From an uncultured Selenomonadaceae bacterium (GTDB lineage: Bacteria; Bacillota; Negativicutes; Selenomonadales; Selenomonadaceae), in assembly GCA_902778455.1 (NCBI GenBank), contig CACYXR010000024.1:29105-93104 (forward strand): 64,000 nucleotides of DNA, read 5' to 3'. The notes beneath the pieces are model-generated. The model did not search any database. It was given only the letters and a program-made list of their open reading frames with translations, and was not told where the DNA came from. Of the stretch, positions 39,622 to 46,739 are shown one piece after another; position 1 is the first letter of the stretch, and each line of letters opens with the position of its first letter. The translations under genes were made by a program, and so were the position numbers.

Positions 39622-41532
39622 TTACCTTCCCACAACGCCCGTCGAGTTAATCAGACGGTCGAGCATCTCGTCCATCGTCGTCAGGCAGCGGGAGCAAGCG
39701 GCATAGCCCTGCTGGAACATGATCATGTTCGTCAGTTCCTCGTCCCAGTTCACGCCCGCAACGGAAGTCCGCCACTGGGTGACCTGCTCAACGATATCCT
39801 CCTGAGCCTTGACCTTGCTGTTCATCTGTGAGGAATCAACGCCCAGCGCCGTCATGCGCTTGTTGTAGTAGCTTTGCAATGAAGCGGCGCCGAGGGACGC
39901 CTTGTTTTGGTAATCAATTATGCCCGGTGTGCCAGGATTTACTCCCTTGTCCTCCGTGCGGTTCTTGTCCTCCAGATTCAGGAGCGTACTGATCAGGACC
40001 GCATTGGAGCCGTCCGCCGTGCCGTTCACTGTATAGTTCAAATCCAGCTGACTGCCCGATGCATCCTTGCCCGTGATATAGCTGACATCATAGGTATGAG
40101 CCGTTCCGTCCGCCGTCATATAGAGATTCATGAGATCGAGATGCGACATTCTCTTTTTGGTGCTTACTGCTTCCGGTGTACGGCCCTCATCCGTCTCGTA
40201 GAGGGTGCGCGCCGCGATTTTCCGCTCGCCGTCCACCGCCGTGATATCGTCTGACACTTTCAATGCGTTGATGATATTGATGCCATCGAGGGCCTTCCAC
40301 GCGTTGCCTGCACTGTCGGCGCTAATCTTAACTTCAACCGTCCACTTGTCGTTGACGGAATCGTAAGTCGGTTTGATATTATCTTGGCTATAAATGCCCA
40401 CCGACTGCGTCGTCTCGTCCCAGATATACGCCACCGTTTTCCCCGTCTCTTCGCAATATTGGGTGGCGTCGTTCTCACCGAAGAAGTTGATGCCCGTCGT
40501 CGGGAAACTGCTCGGCGGGTCTGCCGCGTAGACGTCCATGCCCGCGCCCGCCTTGTGCTGAGCGTTGAACTCGGTCAGCAGGAACGCCGCCATGCGCGCG
40601 AGGTCATCAATATATTCCTTGTCCTCCAGGATCGCGTCCGTCTCGGCCTTCAGCGTCCCGCTCAGCGGGTCGAAGATGACGCCGGTATCGCCGATCTCGA
40701 TATTGTAGTCGGTGATTCCATACTTGGCATTCGGGATACCCGGCTGCCTGCCGTCGTCGTAAACAGGTCCCACAGTCAGGTCAAGCTTCGTGATGCCGTT
40801 GACGATGGACGCGCCGTTGGAAACGATCGTGTACATCGAGTTTTCCTTGTTCTCGGAAACGGAGATGCTCATGAAGCCCGAAAGCTGGTCGGCGAGGTTG
40901 TCCCGTTTGTCCCGCAGGTCGTTGGCGCTGCCGCCCGCCGATTCCGCCGCCATAATGGCCTTGTTGAGCTGTACGATCTGGTCGGTGATGCTGTTGACCT
41001 TCTCGACGTTGATCTTGATGTCGTCGTACTGCGACGTGATCTGCTGCTGGAGCTGCTTGCCCGACGCCTTGACACGGTCGACGAGGATGCCCGCCTGCTC
41101 GATGACGGCAACCCGCTCGCTGGTGTTGCTGGCTTCCTTTGACATATCTACCCACGACTGATAAAACTTCAAAAGAGAGTTTTGCAGCCCCGTTTCGTCG
41201 GAGTCGTTGAAAATCGCTTCGAGCTTCTGGTAATTGGTCTGCCGCGTTTTCGCGTATTCCTGGTCGGCGTATTCGCGCCAGTACTGCTTGTCTGCGTAGA
41301 CGTCGCGGGCGCGCGTGATCGACAGCGAGTCGACGCCCGAGCCGATAAACTGGCGCGTACCGTTGGCGTAAATCGTGTCCGGCAAGACCGCAGCCTGGTT
41401 CACGCTCTGCCGCGAGTAACCGTCCACATTGGAATTGGTCATGTTGTGACCTGTGGTTTCCAACGAGAGCCGGTTCGTGGTAACGCCGCGATACATAGTG
41501 TTCAGTCCCGCAAAGGTAGAACGCAGTGCCAT
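39622..41532 (-). CDS. flgK: Flagellar hook-associated protein 1
   Basis: The 636-residue protein starts with the FlgK/rod-protein motif STFAGLNTMYRGVTTNRLSLETTGHNMTNSNVDGYSRQ and ends LTNMIMFQQGYAACSRCLTTMDEMLDRLINSTGVVGR, the two coiled-coil arms that polymerise at the hook tip. The middle (about residues 330-480) is exposed and variable. flgK follows the flgN-like gene and precedes flgL, the expected order; FlgN proteins are its export chaperones. Confidence 0.95.
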   Translation of the reverse strand: MALRSTFAGLNTMYRGVTTNRLSLETTGHNMTNSNVDGYSRQSVNQAAVLPDTIYANGTRQFIGSGVDSLSITRARDVYADKQYWREYADQEYAKTRQTNYQKLEAIFNDSDETGLQNSLLKFYQSWVDMSKEASNTSERVAVIEQAGILVDRVKASGKQLQQQITSQYDDIKINVEKVNSITDQIVQLNKAIMAAESAGGSANDLRDKRDNLADQLSGFMSISVSENKENSMYTIVSNGASIVNGITKLDLTVGPVYDDGRQPGIPNAKYGITDYNIEIGDTGVIFDPLSGTLKAETDAILEDKEYIDDLARMAAFLLTEFNAQHKAGAGMDVYAADPPSSFPTTGINFFGENDATQYCEETGKTVAYIWDETTQSVGIYSQDNIKPTYDSVNDKWTVEVKISADSAGNAWKALDGINIINALKVSDDITAVDGERKIAARTLYETDEGRTPEAVSTKKRMSHLDLMNLYMTADGTAHTYDVSYITGKDASGSQLDLNYTVNGTADGSNAVLISTLLNLEDKNRTEDKGVNPGTPGIIDYQNKASLGAASLQSYYNKRMTALGVDSSQMNSKVKAQEDIVEQVTQWRTSVAGVNWDEELTNMIMFQQGYAACSRCLTTMDEMLDRLINSTGVVGR

Positions 41533-41589
41533 GATGTTTCGTTCCTTTCAAGCCTTCCGTGTGGTAGTATTTCGCATCCGTACTGTATT

Positions 41590-41611
41590 TGCCTTCCCCT
41601 CTGAGGAAGGC
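41590..41611. repeat. Short CCTTCCCC-type palindrome before flgK
   Basis: GCCTTCCCCTCTGAGGAAGGC forms a hairpin. It belongs to the same dispersed family as those at 32036, 35200, 38054 and 59654. Confidence 0.5.
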
Positions 41612-41617
41612 TTTCTA

Positions 41618-42113
41618 TCATATACTCTGATCGAACAGCTTTCGCCCCTGCGTCGCCTGTTCGGGCGCGTCCGGCGTGCCGTAGCCCGGCGCAGCCGAAG
41701 CCTCCGTCATGACGTTCAGGCTGAACGTCAGATAGATATTCCATATCTTTCTTCAAAAGGCTGCGGCTCGATTCCACGACGCCGCGCATTTTTTCGAGCA
41801 GGTCCCTGAGACGCTTCATCTGCTGCCGCACCCTTGTCTTCTCTTTCGAGTACGGCATCCGTCCCACGACCGCCTCGATATCGTCCGCCTGCATCTCCGC
41901 CAGAAGCGCCGCCTTGTTTTTCTCGTGAGCTTCCATTTCGCGAAGCGTTTTTTCGATGGCTGTCGTCGCTTCCGATACCGCTTTGCCGTTCAGATTTTCC
42001 TTCAGCGCCTTTTTCTGCGCCTCCGACTGCTCGTAAAGGCGAAGCGTCAGAGAAAGCTCCGCTTTCAGCAGCGACTCGATCCGTTCCAGCGTCGTATTGC
42101 TTCCATTTTCCAT
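41618..42113 (-). pseudogene. flgN: FlgN-like flagellar chaperone gene, frameshifted by a 4-bp duplication
   Basis: From the ATG at 42113 (GAGGG 8 nt upstream) the frame encodes a helical protein (LERIESLLKAELSLTLRLYEQSEAQKKALKENL, then EKMRGVVESSRSLLKKDMEYL). At 41731-41738 the sequence holds GATA twice in tandem. Removing one copy joins the frame to one reading LTFSLNVMTEASAAPGYGTP and ending KLFDQSI at 41618, the normal kind of FlgN C-terminus. As written, translation instead continues to 41502 and overlaps flgK. The corrected protein would have about 163 residues. It may be a sequencing error, a mutation or a slippage switch. Confidence 0.82.
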
Positions 42114-42124
42114 ATCCGGCGCCC

Positions 42125-42607
42125 TCATGCCTTAAAATCGAATTTCTTTTCCCGCGTGACGCTTTCATTCCCCTTTTGCCCATAAGTCGGGTCGATCGAG
42201 GAATTCGACAGGCGGTTCAAATGGTATTCGACAGCGCCGAGCGCGTGGCGAATCAGGAATTCGTTCGCCTCGCTCGCTTCCTGCGCATCGTTCACCGCTT
42301 TGTTCAGCCGCACATGGACTTGACGCAGCGACGTCCGAAGCTCTCCCGGGCACGCGGCCTCCACCTCCGCCATCGTGGTGGCGGCATGGCTCGTCGGGAT
42401 TTCCCTGGATAACGCCAAAAGCGCATCCTGCCGGCGTTTTTCGGCCACGCGGATGCGCTCAAGCTGCTGCTTTTCTTCCTCAACGATGGGCTCCAGCCCC
42501 TTGAGGTCAACGGCGACAAGCGCTGCTCTCTTTCTTCCCGAGATACTGAGAAGCGCCGCATACGCGTCGGATAATTCTTTCAGGGCCTGGATGAGATTCT
42601 GCCACAT
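42125..42607 (-). CDS. flgN: FlgN-family export chaperone
   Basis: A 160-residue helical protein with family features: AALVAVDLKGLEPIVEEEKQQLERIRVAEKRRQ in the first helices and EFLIRHALGAVEYHLNRLSNSSIDPTYGQKG near the C-terminus. FlgN binds FlgK and FlgL before export. It lies between flgM and the frameshifted FlgN-like gene, which it overlaps by a few bases. Having two FlgN-type genes may relate to the two FlgL proteins. GAGGCGG precedes the ATG. Confidence 0.88.
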   Translation of the reverse strand: MWQNLIQALKELSDAYAALLSISGRKRAALVAVDLKGLEPIVEEEKQQLERIRVAEKRRQDALLALSREIPTSHAATTMAEVEAACPGELRTSLRQVHVRLNKAVNDAQEASEANEFLIRHALGAVEYHLNRLSNSSIDPTYGQKGNESVTREKKFDFKA

Positions 42608-42616
42608 AACGCCGCC

Positions 42617-42898
42617 TCAATAACGCATGGCGAGCATATCCGCCGCCAACGTCTTCGAGTCCACGTGATACGTCCCGTTCGCGATTTGCTGGCGAAGCGC
42701 CTCCACGCGATCCGTACGTGCGCTGTCCGATTCGCCGCGAAGCTGGGCGAGTGTCTGGCTGAAGCTCTTCGCTTCGCTGGACATCACAAACTCCGTCGCT
42801 TTCGGTTCTTCCGCGCGTTTCACGTTCTTGACGGACGCAGTCTGCTTCCGATTGGCAAAAAGCCCGGTTGCAGCTTGGATGTAATTGCTGATAATCAT
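42617..42898 (-). CDS. flgM: Anti-sigma-28 factor FlgM
   Basis: The 93-residue protein has the FlgM domain in its C-terminal half: RTDRVEALRQQIANGTYHVDSKTLAADML. The N-terminal half is charged and likely unfolded, as needed for secretion through the hook. FlgM holds sigma-28 inactive until the hook is complete, which times expression of late flagellar genes. It heads the flgN-flgK-flgL series. A bidirectional terminator lies 80 bp upstream, so its promoter should lie within 42899-42980, but I see no clear consensus. Confidence 0.92.
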   Translation of the reverse strand: MIISNYIQAATGLFANRKQTASVKNVKRAEEPKATEFVMSSEAKSFSQTLAQLRGESDSARTDRVEALRQQIANGTYHVDSKTLAADMLAMRY

Positions 42899-42977
42899 TT
42901 GGATTCACCATCCTCTGCCGGCGCGTCCGTGCTCCGTTAGATTCCTGTCCTTGTTTCTTGATTCTGCCCATAAATCG

Positions 42978-43012
42978 AAAAAAGGCGGGGGTTTCTTAAC
43001 CCCCGTTTTTCG
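42978..43012. terminator. Bidirectional terminator upstream of flgM
   Basis: CGGGGGTT (42986-42993) and AACCCCCG (42998-43005) form a perfect stem with T runs on either strand. Confidence 0.75.
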
Positions 43013-43121
43013 TCAAATATTCCGTTTTATTCCATGTTATCTCAATATTTCTCTCATTATCTCGTGTTTAGTACAAAGTTTGAGGTATATTAAAGTTTTC
43101 TTAAAAACGTTCCGACCCGAA

Positions 43122-43150
43122 CAAAAAAGAGCCGGAATTTTTTCCGACTC
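43122..43150 (-). terminator. Terminator of the YvyF-like gene
   Basis: On the minus strand GAGTCGGAA pairs with TTCCGGCTC (one mismatch) and is followed by TTTTTT. Confidence 0.8.
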
Positions 43151-43162
43151 TCCTTCTCTCTG

Positions 43163-43591
43163 TTACTGCTTCTGCCCCATATCCTTCGAGCGGAAGCCCG
43201 TGCCCATCGGGCGTTTTTCCGCGACCGCTTTCACCGCGCGCTCCACAGCTTTCTTCTGGGCCTTCATGACGTCCTTCTTAATTTCATCGTCGCACTTCTC
43301 GCAAAAACGGCCGTGATGAATCATCTTGCCGCATTTCTCGCAGGGATAGGAAATATCGATGCCGTCCTGCACGAAACGGCCTTCCTTGATCATGCGGCGG
43401 ACGAGACGTTCCTTGACGCCCTCGACGCCTTCCACGATGTCCTTGATCGTGGAATGGGGATGGTCGCGCACGAAGGACGCCACCTTGAGCATCAGTTCAT
43501 CTTCCCTCTCCAAGCAATCACGGCAAATCCGCGATCCCATATCCATGAAAAGTTTCCCGCATTCCGGGCAATTCTTCAGCTTTCCTGCCAT
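43163..43591 (-). CDS. YvyF-like flagellar operon zinc-ribbon protein
   Basis: The 142-residue protein has two zinc ribbons, CPECG...CRDC (about 8-24) and CEKCGK...CEKC (about 83-100), separated by a helical winged-helix-like part (SFVRDHPHSTIKDIVEGVEGVKERLVRRMIKEGRF). Size, Cys spacing and position just before flgM match the TIGR03826/YvyF family found in Firmicutes flagellar operons. Its biochemical role is not known; a regulatory function is suggested by the helix-turn-helix-like centre. The start at 43591 is chosen over upstream in-frame codons because it opens the conserved MAGKLKNCPECG. Confidence 0.87.
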   Translation of the reverse strand: MAGKLKNCPECGKLFMDMGSRICRDCLEREDELMLKVASFVRDHPHSTIKDIVEGVEGVKERLVRRMIKEGRFVQDGIDISYPCEKCGKMIHHGRFCEKCDDEIKKDVMKAQKKAVERAVKAVAEKRPMGTGFRSKDMGQKQ

Positions 43592-43685
43592 TTTCCTCTC
43601 ACTCCTATGTGTTGATGCCAATGATATTAAATTCGTCTATATTGTATACCAAAAATTACTCAACGGCAAGTCTTGTGTTTTCGTT

Positions 43686-43701
43686 TTGTTTCACGTGAAA
43701 C
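43686..43701. promoter_or_regulatory. parS: parS site 1 (ParB/Spo0J binding)
   Basis: TGTTTCACGTGAAACA is a perfect 16-bp palindrome identical to the known bacterial parS consensus. ParB nucleates on such sites to load SMC and segregate origins. Confidence 0.9.
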
Positions 43702-43742
43702 AATCGAACATATTCTGAAAATCTTTTCATGTTTTGTTCTAT

Positions 43743-43758
43743 TGTTTCACGTGAAACA
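43743..43758. promoter_or_regulatory. parS: parS site 2 (ParB/Spo0J binding)
   Basis: A second exact TGTTTCACGTGAAACA, 57 bp from the first. Confidence 0.9.
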
Positions 43759-43778
43759 TTTTTTCGATTTTAATTATT

Positions 43779-43794
43779 TGTTTCACGTGATAAG
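43779..43794. promoter_or_regulatory. Degenerate parS site 3
   Basis: TGTTTCACGTGATAAG keeps the left arm and CACGTG core but loses the right arm, 36 bp from site 2. It may bind ParB weakly. Confidence 0.55.
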
Positions 43795-43866
43795 AAACGC
43801 TTGAAAGCATCAGCTTTTTAGCGTTTCTTATGCAGGCGTAGCCTGTAACATTTTTTCGGTTTCATT

Positions 43867-44562
43867 TTACTGTCTGTCGCTTGCCAACGTCCAGGCGACA
43901 ACCTCCGCCGCGCCTGCTTTCCGCAGCACCCGCGCACACTCGGCGATGGTCGCGCCCGTCGTGAAAATGTCGTCGACGAGCAGAACGGATTTTCTCTTAA
44001 TTTCTTCTATATAAGAATCATCCGTGAGAGAAAAAGCGCCCTTGATATTTTCTGCGCGCTGCGGCGCGGACAAGCCGAACTGCGGCGCGGTCGCCCGCGT
44101 ACGGACGAGAGCGTCCCGCCAGATCCATCCCCGCGCCGTCAGCCATTCGCGGAAAATCATTTCGGTCTGGTTGCCGCCGCGTTCTTTTTCTTTTTCGGCG
44201 AACAGCGGCACAGGAACGACAATCCCCGGCATCCAATCTGCGCGGGGCAAAGCTTCGCCCGCCGCCTCCAAAAAGGAATGAATGGCCGCCAGTCCGTCGC
44301 GCCGTTTCTTGAATTTCAACGGCAGCAGCAGCGAACGGAGTGTCCCTTGATACGGCCCGAAGGCCCACGCCTCGGAAATCACACGGTGCTCGCTGCCCAA
44401 CGGAAGCCGCCGCACGCGAAGCGAAGCCGCGAGGCACGCGGGACACCATCCGCCCCGTTTTTCCACATAGGCACTGCAAGCCGGGCACCGAGGCGGAAAT
44501 AGAAAATCAAACAAAGAATCGGATATATATTTAATGAAGGAAAATTTTTCCTTTTCCATCAT
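43867..44562 (-). CDS. comFC: ComF-family phosphoribosyltransferase-like protein
   Basis: At 231 residues it has the ComFC layout: an N-terminal zinc-binding PPRCPACSAYVEKRGGWCPAC, then a type I PRTase fold with the PRPP loop SVLLVDDIFTTGATI and the flexible RTRATAPQFGLSAPQRAENI segment. ComFC helps take up single-stranded DNA with the ComFA helicase during transformation. ComFA is not adjacent; the upstream neighbour is recD2, whose stop overlaps the start. In Bacillus comFC is followed by yvyF-flgM, the same order as here across the parS gap. Confidence 0.92.
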   Translation of the reverse strand: MMEKEKFSFIKYISDSLFDFLFPPRCPACSAYVEKRGGWCPACLAASLRVRRLPLGSEHRVISEAWAFGPYQGTLRSLLLPLKFKKRRDGLAAIHSFLEAAGEALPRADWMPGIVVPVPLFAEKEKERGGNQTEMIFREWLTARGWIWRDALVRTRATAPQFGLSAPQRAENIKGAFSLTDDSYIEEIKRKSVLLVDDIFTTGATIAECARVLRKAGAAEVVAWTLASDRQ

Positions 44563-46718
44563 TCGACGGCTCCCGCAAGCCGTGCGGCAAGCAACGTGAA
44601 GCGCCGCCGCGTCTTGTCGTTTTCCACCGCGATGCGGAGCGCGCGGCTGCTCCCCAAGAGGATCACGCGCTCTTTGGCCCGCGTTACGGCGGTATAAAGC
44701 AGATTCCTTTGCAGCATCGCGCGATGGCCGAGAACGATGGGCAGTATGACAATCGGGTATTCGCTGCCCTGGCTCTTGTGGACGCTCATGGCGTAGGCGG
44801 GCTGGAGCGAGTTCATCTCCTCACGCTTGTACTCCGCCGTATGGTCCTCCCCATAGCGCACGGTGATTCCCTGCGCGCCGACGAAGACGACGAAGCCCAC
44901 GTCGCCGTTGAATACATTTTTCTCGTAGTCGTTGCGGATCTGCATAACCTTGTCGCCGACACGATAGGTGAAATTCCCGGAAACGACCTCCGGCTCATGC
45001 GGCGTAGCGGGATTCAGCGCTGCCTGCAGCAGGCGGTTCAGCCGGTCGATGCCGCAGGGAAGGCGGTGCATCGGCGAAAGCACCTGCACATCGCGCAGCG
45101 AATCGACGCCTTCCGCCGGCAGTTCATCCCGGCAAAGCGCAACAACGGCCTCCGCTGTCTCCTCCTCGGACGCGATCTCGCGGAACTCGAACGTATTGCC
45201 CGCCGTGAAGTCCGGCATCCGCCCCGCGTTGACGGCGTGAGCGTTCCGCACGATCAGGCTCTCCCCCGCCTGACGGAAAATATCGGTGAGCCGCACGCTG
45301 GGAAACATTTTCGAACGCAAAATATCCGCCAGCACCGTCCCCGGCCCCACGGAGGGGAGCTGATCCACGTCGCCGACGAGGATCACATGGCAGCCGCGGG
45401 GCACGGCAGCGAGAAAATGCTGCATCAAAACAATGTCCATCATCGACACTTCGTCGAGGATAATGACGTCCGCCTCGATCGGCGTGTCCTCGTCGCGCAT
45501 GAATACGGTGCGCCCGTCGTCCGCCGCCTGCGCCTCGAGCATCCGATGGACGGTGGTCGCCTTCCTGTCCGTCGCTTCGCCGAGACGCTTGGCCGCACGG
45601 CCCGTCGGCGCACCGAGACGAACGGAAAGACCGAGCATTTCCAACACGCCAATCATGCCGCGCACGACAGTAGTCTTTCCTGTGCCGGGGCCGCCCGTCA
45701 GGATAAACACGCCATGACGAAGCGCCGCCGCCACCGCCGCCCGCTGGCCGGCCGCCAGCGTGATGCCGTCCATGCGCTCCCAGGCCCGCGCCAATGTTTC
45801 CGGCTCATCCACCTCGAACCTGTCCGCGTGGTCGGCGATATAGAGAAGCGCGGAAGCGGTTTCCGTTTCCGCACGGTAAAGCTGGGGCGGGTAAATCAAC
45901 GTCTCGCCGCCCTCCGTTTCGTAAAAAAGCTGTCCGGCCTCGATCTCGTCCCGAACCGTTTCCCGAACCAGCGAAGCGTCGATGCCCAACACGCCGGCCG
46001 CGTCACGAACCAGCCACGGCTCCGGCAGGCAGCAATGGCCGAAGGAAGCGACTCCGTCCAAAACGAAACGTATCCCCGCAGCGATCCGCGCCGAACTCTC
46101 AGGCTCATAGCCCGACGCCATCGCGATCGTATCCGCCGTACGGAAACCGATGCCCATGACTTCCCGGGAAATCCGATATGGGTCGTGCTCCAAAACGTCC
46201 ATCGCAAAGGAGCCGAACTTTTTGTAAATACGCGCGCCGTATGTACCCGAAACGCCGTACATTTCCAGCTTGAGCATGATTTCCTTCAGCTCGGATTGCT
46301 CATGGTACGATTCGTAGATTTTTTGCGACGTTTTTTTGCCGATGCCCTGTACTTCCAACAAGCGATGCGGCGCGTTCTCGATGACGTCCAGCGCGTCCGC
46401 GCCGAATTTCGCCACGATACGCTGCGCCATCGCGGGGCCGATCCCGTTGATTGCGCCGGACGCAAGGAACCGCAAGACGCCCTGTGAACTCGTCGGCGCG
46501 TTGACGCGAATATGGGTTGCCTTGAACTGCATGCCGAAACGCGGATGCTCGACCCAATCGCCCCGAAGCGAAACCTCCTGACCGACCAGCGGCGCGGCCG
46601 ACGGGACCGTGACGGAAACGCGCCCCGGCTGTCCCTCCGGCACGAGGCGGAACACGGAAAAACGCCCGTCGCCCGCGTCAAACACGACGCTCTCCACAAC
46701 GCCGGTAAGTTCCTCCAT
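44559..46718 (-). CDS. recD2: RecD2 (YrrC-like) DNA helicase
   Basis: The 719-residue protein is the stand-alone RecD type. It has an N-terminal OB-like region, two helix-hairpin-helix motifs (LRFLASGAINGIGPAMAQRIVAKFG and LLEVQGIGKKTSQKIYESY), a superfamily 1B helicase core with Walker A LTGGPGTGKTTVVRG, Walker B IILDEVSMMD, VGDVDQLPSVGPG, and the C-terminal SAYAMSVHKSQGSEY motif. It unwinds DNA 5' to 3' in repair and replication-fork processing. ATG at 46718 has AAGGAGG 8 nt upstream. Confidence 0.95.
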   Translation of the reverse strand: MEELTGVVESVVFDAGDGRFSVFRLVPEGQPGRVSVTVPSAAPLVGQEVSLRGDWVEHPRFGMQFKATHIRVNAPTSSQGVLRFLASGAINGIGPAMAQRIVAKFGADALDVIENAPHRLLEVQGIGKKTSQKIYESYHEQSELKEIMLKLEMYGVSGTYGARIYKKFGSFAMDVLEHDPYRISREVMGIGFRTADTIAMASGYEPESSARIAAGIRFVLDGVASFGHCCLPEPWLVRDAAGVLGIDASLVRETVRDEIEAGQLFYETEGGETLIYPPQLYRAETETASALLYIADHADRFEVDEPETLARAWERMDGITLAAGQRAAVAAALRHGVFILTGGPGTGKTTVVRGMIGVLEMLGLSVRLGAPTGRAAKRLGEATDRKATTVHRMLEAQAADDGRTVFMRDEDTPIEADVIILDEVSMMDIVLMQHFLAAVPRGCHVILVGDVDQLPSVGPGTVLADILRSKMFPSVRLTDIFRQAGESLIVRNAHAVNAGRMPDFTAGNTFEFREIASEEETAEAVVALCRDELPAEGVDSLRDVQVLSPMHRLPCGIDRLNRLLQAALNPATPHEPEVVSGNFTYRVGDKVMQIRNDYEKNVFNGDVGFVVFVGAQGITVRYGEDHTAEYKREEMNSLQPAYAMSVHKSQGSEYPIVILPIVLGHRAMLQRNLLYTAVTRAKERVILLGSSRALRIAVENDKTRRRFTLLAARLAGAVE

Positions 46719-46739
46719 CACTTCCGCCTCCTTTCATCA

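Larger units (their letters stand above)
43592..43866. other. Intergenic region with parS sites and a long hairpin
   Basis: No gene. It contains two perfect and one partial parS-like site and a long palindrome ATAAGAAACGCT...AGCGTTTCTTAT (43790-43831) with an inner AAAGC/GCTTT pair, then CAGGC-GTA-GCCTG. The hairpin has no T run on the minus strand. Confidence 0.65.

Noticed and set aside
42507..42971. Minus-strand frame of 154 codons
   Set aside because: It overlaps flgM and flgN in another frame and is Arg/Ser rich.
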